A stretch of DNA of 64,000 nucleotides from JBFWUW01 sp050247075 (GTDB lineage: Bacteria; Planctomycetota; Planctomycetia; Pirellulales; JBFWUW01), in the NCBI GenBank assembly GCA_050247075.1, contig JBFWUW010000031.1, forward strand, positions 8,608-72,607. The letters run 5' to 3'. The first letter of the stretch is position 1. The number at the start of each line of letters is the position of its first letter. Shown here piece by piece: positions 42,233-51,357 of this stretch. A program made the translations under genes and the position numbers. The notes under the pieces were generated by a model. The model saw only the letters and a program-made list of their open reading frames with translations. It was not told the origin of the DNA and did not search any database.

Positions 42233-44764
42233 CTAGTGGTTGAACAAAAATTCCTTGGTGTTAATCAGCGCCCACAGAATATCCTCGTAGGCTACTTGCT
42301 TGTTCGCTTCATGCTTGGCGATATGCGCCAGGGCAATCTGCGATTCATCAGCCTTGGGGGCACGGGAGTACACCCAGAAGTACAACTCGCGGACCTTTTC
42401 CTCGTCGGTTCGCTCTTTGTCCTGGGCCAACTTGGCTGCGCGGGCGGTACCATTCGACAACTTGCCCTGCACTTCGCTGGAGTTCAGCAAATGCAGGCTC
42501 TGGGCCAGATTGGCCTCGCTCGACCGTTCGCATTCGCAGGCGCTTTCGCCCTGGGGCTTGCCGAATACGGTCAAGAAGTACGAATTCACACCGTTGTCAG
42601 GCAACTGCACGGCCCTGGTGCCCGACGGCAAACCGCCGAAACCGCTGGTGTTACTTGTCACCTGGTCAATGGAGTCCAGCAGCACTTCGGCGTTCAACCG
42701 CTTGGGGTAGTACCGCGAAAAGTTCTGCTTGTCGTTCTGGTTGTAATCGTTTGGCTCGGCCGAAAGCTGGTACGTTTGCGAACGGCAAATCGTGCGCACC
42801 AAATCCTTCATATCGTAGCCGCTGGCGGTAAAGTGGGCCGCCAAGGCGTCGATTAATTCCTGATTAGAAGCCGGGTTCGTCACCCGCATGTCGTCCTCCG
42901 GATCGACAATGCCGCGGCCGAAGAAATGCTTCCAGTAGCGGTTGACCAGCGCCTTGGAGAAGAAAGGATTGCTGGGATTGGCCATCCAATCGACCATCAC
43001 CTGGCGAGGATCGGTATCGGGGCTGATTTCGGCGGGTTCCGCGCCTAGCCCAGTCGGCTTGACCGGTTTGTTGCTCTTGGGATTGGTGGCTTGCGCCAAA
43101 CCGCGACGGTGGAAGATGCGGTCTTCCGCGGCGGTTGGACCCGGCTTGCGGCTGACGCGCGAGAAAAACGCGGAGAAGCCGTAGTAGTCTTCCTGACTCC
43201 ATTTCTCGAACGGATGATGGTGGCAACGGGCACATTGAATCCGCAGCCCCAAGAACAATTGAGCGGCGTCTTCGACTTGCGCGTTGATCTCGCGGACTTC
43301 GTTGTACCAAGCCACGGCGGGCGTCTTGGAAATATCGCCCGAGGCACCCAGAACCTCGCGGACGAACTGGTCGTAAGGCTTGTTCTCGTGCAAGCTTTCG
43401 CGAATCCAGGCGTGGAAGCCGTAATTGCCGCGGAGCGAGTTGTTTTGCCCTCGCTTGTTCTTCAGCACGGCGCTCCACTTGTTGGCAAAGTAGTCCGCGT
43501 AATCGGTGCTATCCAACAGGCTGTCAATCCACTTATCGCGCTTGGCGGGGTCGGCATCGTTCAAGAATGCCTCAGACTCTTCCGGCGTTGGCAAACGGCC
43601 CGCCACGTCAACGGTCGTGCGCCGCAAGAAAGTGGCATCGTCCGAGTTTTGCGACGGCGGAATGCCCAGCTTCTGCAATTTCTTGAACACCAGGTCGTCG
43701 ATGAAGTTTTTGGACGGGGGCAATTGATCGACCGCCACACCCAGGGGAATACTGGCGCGGAACACGGCCACCTGCCCTTGATAGCGGGCCATGATGGCAA
43801 CCTCGCCCGACAGATCGAGCGTGGAAATCAAACCGGTGACGGCCGCTTCGGCCATTTCCTGGTCGTTGGCGTCGTACTGGGCAGTCCGCGTAACGTCCTC
43901 GATCGAGCCATCGGTATAGTGGGCCAGTACAATAATCTGCTGCTGGCCGCCGCGCTCCATGGAACGTTCCAGCGGAAAAGTCTGAATGCTGGCGACCGTG
44001 GGATCATCCGGCTGGCCGTACGGCATGCCCTGGGCGATCCAGCGGCGAATGAGTTTGTACTCGTGCGAGTCTGGCTGCAGCCGCATGCCGCCGCCGTGAG
44101 GCATGGAATTAATCCCCTTAAGCAGCAGCAAGCTGCGGTCTGGGGCGGCAGGAAACAACCGGCGGCCGCGGCCTTCTTTCACCAAATACTCGTAATCCTC
44201 CGTCGGCTCAAAACCCAGCAACGCCAATTTAAAGCCGTTTTGGCCGCTGGCCTTGCCGTGGCAACCGCCGCTATTGCAGCCCAATTTGGTGAAAATAGGC
44301 GTGATCTGGTTGGGGAAGTTCACCGGCACATCACTGGTGTAGTTCTCCACGGCGACCGGCATTGTGCCGGAGATGCCGTCGGGTGATGTCGCGGTGATCA
44401 GCGTTTGTCCGTCGGACAATGGCGTGACGTGGCCCGTGTCGTCCACGTTTACGATACCGGCTGGCTGCGTGGAGTAAGCAACCTTGCGGGTCCAATCGCG
44501 GGTTTGGCCGCTATTGTAGTTTCCCGTGACCACCAATTGCTGCCGAGAGTCGCGGCCGCGCAAGGTCGTCACCTGGCCCAGCGGCCAGCCCGACTCCACC
44601 GCCAAGCCCGTCAATTGGCCAGGGTCACCCAGGCCGGGCGTAACAATTTTGGCGGGAGGGGCATCGGCAGCGGGGGCCGCATCCTCCGCGAAAGTAGAAA
44701 CGCTAGCACCAAGGATGGCGATGGCCAGCAACGACGAAACCGCGAATGCAAACTGCCGTCTCAC
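42233..44764 (-). CDS. exported Ig-like / DUF1549 / DUF1553 protein with CX4CH motif
   Basis: 843 residues from a GTG at 44764, chosen for the GGGAGGG upstream and because a signal peptide (RRQFAFAVSSLLAIAILGASVS) follows; the frame is open 57 codons further. A Big2/Ig-like part (TRKVAYSTQPAGIVNVDDTGHVTPLSDGQTLITATS) precedes LGCNSGGCHGKASGQNGFKLAL, where the cysteines are four residues apart (CX4CH at 163-169) instead of two. DUF1549 includes CARCHHHPFEKWSQEDYYGF (normal CxxCH), and DUF1553 the segment NPFFSKALVNRYWKHFFGRG. First gene of the cluster with the PPC and WD40 proteins; unlike the locus at 12.4 kb there is no DUF1501 partner. Confidence 0.9.
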   Translation of the reverse strand: MRRQFAFAVSSLLAIAILGASVSTFAEDAAPAADAPPAKIVTPGLGDPGQLTGLAVESGWPLGQVTTLRGRDSRQQLVVTGNYNSGQTRDWTRKVAYSTQPAGIVNVDDTGHVTPLSDGQTLITATSPDGISGTMPVAVENYTSDVPVNFPNQITPIFTKLGCNSGGCHGKASGQNGFKLALLGFEPTEDYEYLVKEGRGRRLFPAAPDRSLLLLKGINSMPHGGGMRLQPDSHEYKLIRRWIAQGMPYGQPDDPTVASIQTFPLERSMERGGQQQIIVLAHYTDGSIEDVTRTAQYDANDQEMAEAAVTGLISTLDLSGEVAIMARYQGQVAVFRASIPLGVAVDQLPPSKNFIDDLVFKKLQKLGIPPSQNSDDATFLRRTTVDVAGRLPTPEESEAFLNDADPAKRDKWIDSLLDSTDYADYFANKWSAVLKNKRGQNNSLRGNYGFHAWIRESLHENKPYDQFVREVLGASGDISKTPAVAWYNEVREINAQVEDAAQLFLGLRIQCARCHHHPFEKWSQEDYYGFSAFFSRVSRKPGPTAAEDRIFHRRGLAQATNPKSNKPVKPTGLGAEPAEISPDTDPRQVMVDWMANPSNPFFSKALVNRYWKHFFGRGIVDPEDDMRVTNPASNQELIDALAAHFTASGYDMKDLVRTICRSQTYQLSAEPNDYNQNDKQNFSRYYPKRLNAEVLLDSIDQVTSNTSGFGGLPSGTRAVQLPDNGVNSYFLTVFGKPQGESACECERSSEANLAQSLHLLNSSEVQGKLSNGTARAAKLAQDKERTDEEKVRELYFWVYSRAPKADESQIALAHIAKHEANKQVAYEDILWALINTKEFLFNH

Positions 44765-44843
44765 GGAGGTCCCTCCCGGAAGGTAAGTTTGGAGAGTACA
44801 TGGCCGACGGCCTGGACCGTCGTAGGTGGGAATATCGCCGCTG

Positions 44844-44874
44844 ATTATAACACAATCATGTGGGTTGATGGCAA
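44844..44874 (-). promoter_or_regulatory. sigma70-type promoter of the DUF1549/PPC/WD40 cluster
   Basis: On the minus strand: TTGCCA (44874-44869), 19-base spacer, TGTTATAAT, i.e. a perfect TATAAT (44849-44844) with an extended -10 TGn. It gives a leader of roughly 70 bases before the GTG at 44764. Confidence 0.55.
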
Positions 44875-44992
44875 CTATTTCTTGATAGATTCTCATACTT
44901 TGATGGAATGCCCAAATTGCCGGGCCTACGGCCAAGTTTGGCCCGCCACCCGCAATGTTGCCTCAATTCGGCTATAACACCCCCCTTCCGTG

Positions 44993-45703
44993 CTAGACAC
45001 GTTCGTTCCCTGACAGCTCCGTGCCGAAGGTGACGGGCAAGTCAATTGCGGCTGCGAGCCGGGTGAGATAGGCACTGCGGCGAATTTCGCTGGCTCCAAG
45101 ACTGGCGGTATGCGGAGTAAGTTGTTGGATATCCAGCAGTTGAAAGCCCCGGCTGCGCAGATGGCGCACCAAACAGACCAGCGCCACCTTGGAGGCATCG
45201 GTCACGTAGTGAAACATCGACTCGGCGGCAAACAGCCCGCCGATCGCCACGCCGTAGGTTCCCCCGGCCAATTGGCCTTGGTGCCAGACCTCTATACTGT
45301 GGGCATATCCCAGGCGATGCAACTCTTGGTACGCCATCCGCATTTCGGGCACGATCCAGGTCTCTTCACCGCGGTCTTGGGCCGTGGCACAGCCCCGCAC
45401 GACACCCGCGAAGTCTTGGTTGCAAGTCACGGTAAAACGCTGGCCGCGGCAGGTTCGGGCCAGCCGGCGGGAGACAATCAAACGGTCGAACTCGATCACG
45501 GCGCGAGGATCGGGCGACCACCAGGCCAGCGTTTGATCGCGAAAGGGCCAGGGGAAAATGCCATGCGAATAGGCATCCAGCAGCCAATCGGGATCGAGCC
45601 GGCCACCAACGGCCAGCAGCCCTTCCCGGCGTGCCGATGCGGCGGGAGGAAAGTGTCGCGAGGGGAGCATCTGCGCCATCGTGGTCGATAACCTGGTTGC
45701 CAT
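44993..45703 (-). CDS. aat: leucyl/phenylalanyl-tRNA--protein transferase
   Basis: 236 residues. Adds Leu or Phe from tRNA to N-terminal Arg/Lys of proteins, marking them for ClpS/ClpAP (N-degron pathway). Typical motifs: GLLAVGGRLDPDWLLDAYSHGIFPW, WWSPDPRAVIEFD, ETWIVPEMRMAYQELHRLGYAHSIEVW, LAGGTYGVAIGGLFAAESMF and LDIQQLTPHTASLGASEIRR. The ATG at 45703 is preferred; the longer frame upstream is only palindromic repeat DNA, and an ATG at 45679 is also possible. No clpS or clpA is in the window. Confidence 0.93.
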   Translation of the reverse strand: MATRLSTTMAQMLPSRHFPPAASARREGLLAVGGRLDPDWLLDAYSHGIFPWPFRDQTLAWWSPDPRAVIEFDRLIVSRRLARTCRGQRFTVTCNQDFAGVVRGCATAQDRGEETWIVPEMRMAYQELHRLGYAHSIEVWHQGQLAGGTYGVAIGGLFAAESMFHYVTDASKVALVCLVRHLRSRGFQLLDIQQLTPHTASLGASEIRRSAYLTRLAAAIDLPVTFGTELSGNERV

Positions 45704-45711
45704 TTTCACAT

Positions 45712-45764
45712 TGTAGCCGGCGAATCCTTCGCCAAATCTGTAGGAGGCGAATCCTTCGCCGATG
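45712..45764. repeat. two GGCGAATCCTTCGCC palindromes (family D)
   Basis: TGTAGCCGGCGAATCCTTCG (45712 onward) and TGTAGGAGGCGAATCCTTCG (45739 onward), each completing a GGCGAA/TTCGCC palindrome. Located in the divergent gap between aat and the HtrA gene. Confidence 0.72.
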
Positions 45765-45865
45765 ACTGGCCAAGCGCCTCCCCATCGGCCAAGGGAGCGA
45801 CTTGGCCACTCAGTTGCCCACCCCCCATCATCATCCTGCCAGCCCCCTGTCAAATTCCAACCAAA

Positions 45866-45896
45866 TTGTAGGGACTCTGGCCGCGGCGGGTATAAT
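45866..45896 (+). promoter_or_regulatory. possible promoter of the HtrA-like gene
   Basis: TTGTAG at 45866-45871, a 19-base GC-rich spacer and a perfect TATAAT at 45891-45896, about 80 bases before the ATG at 45977. The long spacer lowers confidence. Confidence 0.4.
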
Positions 45897-45976
45897 GTCA
45901 GTCTCAGGAATCTGTTCGTCACGGTCATTGGTCAGCCGGTTCCCGCGGCTCATCTCCTGTTCTGCATGGACTAGCC

Positions 45977-47266
45977 ATGTCTACGGAATCGCCATCCGGC
46001 TTGCCGGAGAAAAAAGCACCAGAGGCGTCCTCGCCCAAGGCCTGGTTTTGGCTGCCGGTGATGTTGACCCTGGTCCTGCTGCTGCCGTTCTACGTCGAGC
46101 GATTCTCCGGCGCGATCGAGAAACTGCAATACGCCAACACGCGCGGCAGGCAAAGGGCCATGTCGGAAGATGCCCGCACGCAATTGGCCTCGCTGGAGCA
46201 AACGTCGGACGCCTTCCGGCTGGTCGCCCGCAGCGTCGAGCCGAGTGTGGTCCATATTGATACGGTACGCACCGGCCTGGTCACGTTGGAATCGCTCAAC
46301 CGTTTCCGTAACCATGACTCCGAGGCAACGGCCGAAGGTGAGCAAGACGGCCCGACGGACGACGCGGAAGAACCGGATCGCCCCGCCAGAAAAACACGGC
46401 AACATGGCGATTCTGGCAACGAAGACGAGGACGACCACTCGCAAGGGCAGGGATCGGGCCTGATCGTGGACAATGCCGGCTACATCCTCACCAACTACCA
46501 TGTGGTGAGGTCGGCCTCGCAAATCCAGGTCCGCCTGAGTGACGGCCGCGTATTGCCGCGGGCGGCCCTGGTGGGCTACGACCGCATGACCGATCTGGCG
46601 GTCCTGAAGATCGACGCCGAGGGGCTCTCCAGTTGCCCCTGGGGCGACAGCGGCACCGTGGAAGTCGGTGATTGGGTGCTGGCGATGGGCAATCCCTTTG
46701 GGTTGGACCGCAGCATGACCGCTGGCATTGTCAGTGCCAAACGCCGCCGCCAGGTCGTCCGTGATATGACCTTTCCGGAATTCATTCAGACCGATGCCTC
46801 GGTCAATCCCGGCAGCAGCGGCGGACCGCTGTTGAATCTTAAAGGGGAAGTCGTCGGCATCAACACGGCGATCGTCGGGCAGAGTTACCAGGGAATCAGT
46901 TTTGCCATTCCTAGTGATATCGCCCGCGATGTCTTTCAACGGCTGCGCAGTGAAGGGCACGTCATTCGCGGCTGGCTGGGCGTCAGCCTGCAAGAAGCCG
47001 CCGACGTGATCGCCGAAAAATCCGCGCCCCTGGGAGCACAAGTCCTCAGCGTATTCCCCGGCAGCCCGGCCGATCTGGCTGGCATCCAGGTGGGGGATGT
47101 CATCGTCCGTTGGAACGATTTGGATGTCGTCGATTCCGTTGACTTGCGCCTCAGAGTTTCGCGCAGCGCTGTCGGCCAATCCGTGCCAGCACTCATTCGC
47201 CGCGGCGATGAACAGCTAGCCATGCAAGTCACGGTCGCCGAACGGCCCAAGGAACATAGCAAGTGA
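45977..47266 (+). CDS. HtrA/DegP-like membrane-anchored serine protease with PDZ domain
   Basis: 429 residues. A single N-terminal membrane anchor (WFWLPVMLTLVLLLPFYV), trypsin-like domain with His175 (ILTNYHVV), Asp206 (DRMTDLAVLKID) and Ser281 (NPGSSGGPLLN), and one C-terminal PDZ domain (GWLGVSLQEA through DVIVRWNDLDV). An acidic insert (about residues 112-160, rich in Asp/Glu/Gly/His) enlarges the region before the catalytic His and is unusual. Expected to degrade or sense misfolded periplasmic proteins. Confidence 0.92.
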   Translation: MSTESPSGLPEKKAPEASSPKAWFWLPVMLTLVLLLPFYVERFSGAIEKLQYANTRGRQRAMSEDARTQLASLEQTSDAFRLVARSVEPSVVHIDTVRTGLVTLESLNRFRNHDSEATAEGEQDGPTDDAEEPDRPARKTRQHGDSGNEDEDDHSQGQGSGLIVDNAGYILTNYHVVRSASQIQVRLSDGRVLPRAALVGYDRMTDLAVLKIDAEGLSSCPWGDSGTVEVGDWVLAMGNPFGLDRSMTAGIVSAKRRRQVVRDMTFPEFIQTDASVNPGSSGGPLLNLKGEVVGINTAIVGQSYQGISFAIPSDIARDVFQRLRSEGHVIRGWLGVSLQEAADVIAEKSAPLGAQVLSVFPGSPADLAGIQVGDVIVRWNDLDVVDSVDLRLRVSRSAVGQSVPALIRRGDEQLAMQVTVAERPKEHSK

Positions 47267-47272
47267 TGTAGG

Positions 47273-47363
47273 ACGAGTGACGAATGTCGAATGAAAAAGC
47301 TGATAGCTGAAGGCTGATAGCTGACAGCTTTTACCGACAACTGAAAACCGACAACTATTTACT
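47273..47363. repeat. degenerate heptamer array, 13 units
   Basis: Constant 7-nt phase from ACGAGTG, ACGAATG through TGATAGC, TGAAGGC (47301 onward) to GACAACT and ATTTACT. Begins seven bases after the HtrA stop codon and fills most of the space toward dnaG. Confidence 0.75.
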
Positions 47364-47522
47364 TCTTCTCCAATTGACCCGTATCGAGCGAGCGCCTAGA
47401 CTCGCCCCGCTTTGGCGAGCGTTGTGTCGGAAAATTCTGTAGAAGTGGTGCCCACTGGCGGCTTTTGCCGCGAATGGGCGCTAGAAATCCTCAGTCAGAA
47501 CCATCCCCCGCAGCGTCAAGCA

Positions 47523-49436
47523 ATGCCGTCTTCCCGCGACGGTTTTTTCGCCGCACTTCCCGCTTCCTATCCGCATCTGACCCAGGTGTTGTCCGTGCCC
47601 GCTGGTTCGTCGTTTGACAATAGCGCGAAAGAGCAGATCAAGCAGGCGGTCGACATCGTCGACCTGGTCGGCGATTACATTCCTTTGCGCCGCGAGGGCC
47701 GGGGCTATAAAGGCATTTGCCCCTGGCACGACGACTCTCGCCCCAGTTTGCAGGTCAACCCCGACCGACAGAGCTTTAAATGCTGGGTCTGTGACATCGG
47801 CGGCGACATCTTTAGCTTCGTGATGAAACACGAAGGGGTCGAGTTCCGCGAGGCGTTGACGATTCTGGCCCAGCGTGCCGGGATTACGCTGACGCCGTCG
47901 CGCCCTGGCGCTAGTGGCATCGAGCCCGATCAGAAATCTCTGCTTTACGAAGTGCTGGCCTGGGCCGAGCAGCAGTTCCACGATTTTCTGATGAAAGCCC
48001 CTGAGGCCGAGCCGGCCAGAAAATACATCCAGTCGCGCCAACTGACGCCGGACAGCGTCAAGCGCTTTCATATCGGCTATTCCCCGGACGCTTGGGACTG
48101 GCTGCTGCAAAAATCGCGGACGACCAAATTCAACGCTCAACTGTTGGAGACGGCTGGGCTGGTCCGCCGCCGCGCCAATGGTCCCGGCCACTATGATTGG
48201 TTTCGCGGGCGGCTGTTGTTTTCCATCCGCGATCCGCAAGGGCGGCCCGTGGGTTTTGGCGGGCGCGTGGTGCCGGGCGTGGGCCAGGCCGACGCCGCCA
48301 AGTACGTCAACTCGCCCGACACGCCGCTGTTCACCAAGCACAAACTGCTGTACGGCATGGACGTGGCCAAAGACGCCATCCACAAGAGCCGCCTGGCCGT
48401 GGTCATGGAAGGCTACACCGACTGCATCGTGGCTCGGCAATGCGGCTTTGGCGAGTCGATGGCCGTTCTCGGCACGGCCCTGGGTGAAAAGCACGTCAAA
48501 CTGCTCCGTCCGCTGGCGGATAAAATCGTGCTGGTGCTGGATGGCGACGACGCCGGCCAACGCCGCACCAACGAAGTCTTGGAACTTTTCCTGGCCGAAA
48601 ACGTCGATCTGCGGGTGGCCACGCCGCCGGACGATTTGGACCCGGCCGACTTTTTGTTGCGGAACCCGCCGGCGGCCTTTCAGGCCATGCTGGATGGCGC
48701 GGCCGACGCCCTGACGCACGCCTTTCGCACGTTTACCGCCGGGGTCAACCCGGAAGACGTGCATGCCATGAGCCATTCGTTGGAGCAGGTCTTGTCGATC
48801 ATCGCCCGCGCGCCGCGGTTGCGGGACGACACCTCCACCGCCATTCGCCTGCGCGAGGAAAAAATTCTCAATCGGCTGGCGTTTTTGTTTCGCATCGACG
48901 AGATCAAAGTCCGCGAGCGGTTGAGCGAACTGCGCCGCAAAACAAAATGGAAATCACCCGCGGAAGAAGCGACCGAACAACAACAGCGGGAGCCGCTCGA
49001 CGCTTGGGACCGGCACCTGTTGGAGTTACTGCTGCAGGCCCCCGACATGTTGGATGAAGTGCTAGCCGCCGTACCGCCGCGGGCCATGCGATCGGCGACG
49101 GGCCGCCTGGTGTTGTCGCGCTGCCGCGATGTGGCCGATACGGGCGCGGTGCCCGACTTCGACCGCCTGATGCTGGAGTGCGACGAGCCAGACCTGAAAA
49201 GCATCATCGTGGAATTGGACGAACAAGGCAGGGCCAAGCAAGTCGCCGATGCCGCCGGCAGCCTGCGGCATTTGTTGGACCGGCTGCAGGATAAGTTAGA
49301 GCAACGTCAACGCCAGCAGGAGAAACTTTCACTCCGCGAAAGTGGAGCGGACGAAGCCGCCCAGTCGTTGGTATTGGCCCGTCTGATCGAGCAGAAGCGT
49401 AGCCGGCAAGGCATTTCCGGACCCACGGATGGGTGA
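47523..49436 (+). CDS. dnaG: DNA primase
   Basis: About 637 residues from the first ATG; in-frame TTG (47412) and GTG (47595) starts exist and the last would begin right before the conserved core (NSAKEQIKQAVDIVDLVGDYIPL). Zinc-binding CHC2 domain: CPWHDDSRPSL through FKCWVCDIGGD. Toprim core: VMEGYTDCIVARQCGF and VLVLDGDDAGQRRT. The C-terminal helical region would bind DnaB helicase. Synthesises RNA primers for replication. Followed by rpoD, the classical macromolecular-synthesis pairing; rpsU is not in front. Confidence 0.94.
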   Translation: MPSSRDGFFAALPASYPHLTQVLSVPAGSSFDNSAKEQIKQAVDIVDLVGDYIPLRREGRGYKGICPWHDDSRPSLQVNPDRQSFKCWVCDIGGDIFSFVMKHEGVEFREALTILAQRAGITLTPSRPGASGIEPDQKSLLYEVLAWAEQQFHDFLMKAPEAEPARKYIQSRQLTPDSVKRFHIGYSPDAWDWLLQKSRTTKFNAQLLETAGLVRRRANGPGHYDWFRGRLLFSIRDPQGRPVGFGGRVVPGVGQADAAKYVNSPDTPLFTKHKLLYGMDVAKDAIHKSRLAVVMEGYTDCIVARQCGFGESMAVLGTALGEKHVKLLRPLADKIVLVLDGDDAGQRRTNEVLELFLAENVDLRVATPPDDLDPADFLLRNPPAAFQAMLDGAADALTHAFRTFTAGVNPEDVHAMSHSLEQVLSIIARAPRLRDDTSTAIRLREEKILNRLAFLFRIDEIKVRERLSELRRKTKWKSPAEEATEQQQREPLDAWDRHLLELLLQAPDMLDEVLAAVPPRAMRSATGRLVLSRCRDVADTGAVPDFDRLMLECDEPDLKSIIVELDEQGRAKQVADAAGSLRHLLDRLQDKLEQRQRQQEKLSLRESGADEAAQSLVLARLIEQKRSRQGISGPTDG

Positions 49437-49549
49437 GGATGCCACCGGTCGGTCGCGTGTGCGCATTACGCTTGCAACGTGATGCGCGGCGAGACCATAA
49501 TCGTGACAGCGCTTGGCGACCGCACGCCAATGCGAGGGAGGAGCCGAAC

Positions 49550-51250
49550 GTGGAACGCATGGACCTAGACTTAGACCTTCAGGAGTTGGTGGCCACCGGA
49601 AAGGCCCAAGGCTATTTGACCTATGACCAGGTCAACCAGTACCTGCCCGACGAAGCCGTAAACCCGGAAAAACTCGACAATCTGCTGATCGCCCTGGAGG
49701 AAATGGGCATTGAGCTGGTGACAGAGCCCCCCGTTCGCGAAGTCCGCGAGGAAGCGGCCGCTCCCTCAGCCGCCGAGTTGGCCGCCCTCGACGCCTTGAT
49801 CGCCCAAGAAGCGGCCAATGTGCTCCCTTCCGACCACCAGCCCGTCAAGCGGCTGGATGGCGACATGCGTTGGAACGAAGACCCCATCCGCATGTACCTC
49901 ACGCAGATGGCGGAGATTCCGCTTCTCACGCGCGAGCAAGAAATCGCCCTGGCCAAGAAGATTGAAGTTACCCGCAAGCGTTTCCGCCGCAGTGTCTTGG
50001 GCTGTGAGTACGCCATTTTGGCCACGATCGACACCTTGAAGAAGGTCCACCAAGGGGTGCTCCCCTTCGACCGCACGATCAAGGTCTCTTTGACCGAGCA
50101 ATTGGCCAAAGAACAGATCATGGCCCGCATGCCGCACAACCTGGCCACGTTGGACCGCCTGCTGGGCCAGAATCGGCAAGACTTCAAAATCATGATCAAC
50201 CGCAAGGCGGACCGCGCCGCGCGGTTAGCCGCGCGGGACCGCTTTCGCGCGCGTCGCCGCCGGGCGCTGACCCTGGTGGAGGAGTTGTCGCTGCGGACGC
50301 GCCGCGTGCAGCCGTTGATGAAGCAGTTGGAGGATCTCTCTGGCCGCATGCACGACCTGCAGCGCAAGATCGCCCGGCTGGACCAGAGCGGCGCGGCCAA
50401 GGACGAGCGGGCCAATCTCCGCCGCGAGCTGCGCGATTTATTGATGACCACGCTGGAAGGGCCCGCCTCGCTACGCAAACGCTGCAAGCTGATGCGGACC
50501 CAGTTCACCGACTACGAGCAAGCCAAGCGCGAGCTCTCGGGCGGCAATCTGCGGCTGGTCGTCTCCATCGCCAAGAAGTACCGCAATCGCGGCCTGAGCT
50601 TTCTCGATCTGATCCAAGAAGGCAACACCGGCCTGATGCGGGCCGTCGACAAGTACGAGTACCGCCGCGGCTTTAAGTTCAGCACTTACGCCACCTGGTG
50701 GATTCGCCAGGCGATCACGCGGGCCATTGCCGACCAGGCCCGCACGATTCGCATTCCGGTCCACATGATCGACGTCCTCTCTAAGCTGCGCAACGTGTCG
50801 AAGAAGCTGCAGCAAGAGTTTGGCCGCGAGCCGACCATGGAGGAGACCGCCACGGCGGCCGAGATCAGCGTCGAGGAAACCCGCCGCGTCCTCAGCATTG
50901 GCCGCCAACCGGTCAGCCTGGACCGCCCGGTAGGGGAAAGCGAGGACAGCTCCTTCGGCGAGTTTATCGAGGACCACGGCAGCGAAAGCCCGATCCACAC
51001 CGCCAGCCACGGCATGCTGCGGGAAAAGATCGAGAACCTGTTGAAGACGCTGACCTATCGCGAGCGGGAGATCATCCGCCTGCGGTACGGACTGGGTGAC
51101 GGCTACACCTACACCTTGGAAGAGGTCGGCCGCATCTTCCGTGTCACGCGCGAGCGCGTCCGCCAGATCGAAGCCAAAGCAGTCCGCAAGCTGCAGCACC
51201 CCGTCCGCAGCAAGCAGCTAGAAGGCTTTTTGGAGGGGATCGCCAGCTAA
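49550..51250 (+). CDS. rpoD: primary RNA polymerase sigma factor
   Basis: 566 residues from a GTG with GGGAGGAG six bases upstream (ATG at 49559 is the alternative). Region 1.1-like start (LQELVATGKAQGYLTYDQVNQYLPDE), region 1.2 (DPIRMYLTQMAEIPLLTREQEI), a basic helical non-conserved region, region 2 (GGNLRLVVSIAKKYRNRGLSFLDLIQEGNTGLMRAVDKYEYRRGFKFSTYATWW), region 3 and region 4.2 (YTLEEVGRIFRVTRERVRQIEAKAVRKL). A housekeeping sigma-70. Forms a unit with dnaG, and tandem hairpins end the transcript. Confidence 0.95.
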   Translation: MERMDLDLDLQELVATGKAQGYLTYDQVNQYLPDEAVNPEKLDNLLIALEEMGIELVTEPPVREVREEAAAPSAAELAALDALIAQEAANVLPSDHQPVKRLDGDMRWNEDPIRMYLTQMAEIPLLTREQEIALAKKIEVTRKRFRRSVLGCEYAILATIDTLKKVHQGVLPFDRTIKVSLTEQLAKEQIMARMPHNLATLDRLLGQNRQDFKIMINRKADRAARLAARDRFRARRRRALTLVEELSLRTRRVQPLMKQLEDLSGRMHDLQRKIARLDQSGAAKDERANLRRELRDLLMTTLEGPASLRKRCKLMRTQFTDYEQAKRELSGGNLRLVVSIAKKYRNRGLSFLDLIQEGNTGLMRAVDKYEYRRGFKFSTYATWWIRQAITRAIADQARTIRIPVHMIDVLSKLRNVSKKLQQEFGREPTMEETATAAEISVEETRRVLSIGRQPVSLDRPVGESEDSSFGEFIEDHGSESPIHTASHGMLREKIENLLKTLTYREREIIRLRYGLGDGYTYTLEEVGRIFRVTRERVRQIEAKAVRKLQHPVRSKQLEGFLEGIAS

Positions 51251-51292
51251 CCGCGGGTTGCCCTCAGTCAACTATCCGCATCTGCTAACCCG

Positions 51293-51329
51293 GCGGCATG
51301 TCCACAACATCGTGGGCATGCCGCTTTTT
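51293..51329 (+). terminator. intrinsic terminator after rpoD
   Basis: Stem GCGGCATG/CATGCCGC continued by CCAC/GTGG around a six-base loop, then TTTTT. Begins 43 bases after the rpoD stop. Confidence 0.75.
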
Positions 51330-51330
51330 G

Positions 51331-51354
51331 GCGCGCTCGCCGCGCGATTTTTTT
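51331..51354 (+). terminator. second, back-up terminator-like hairpin
   Basis: GCGCG/CGCGC stem with a five-base loop followed by GATTTTTTT. Two bases after the first terminator, just before the convergent DUF1501 gene. Confidence 0.55.
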
Positions 51355-51357
51355 GGC

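Noticed and set aside
43091..44386. A 431-codon open frame on the plus strand
   Set aside because: Antisense to the DUF1549/1553 gene.
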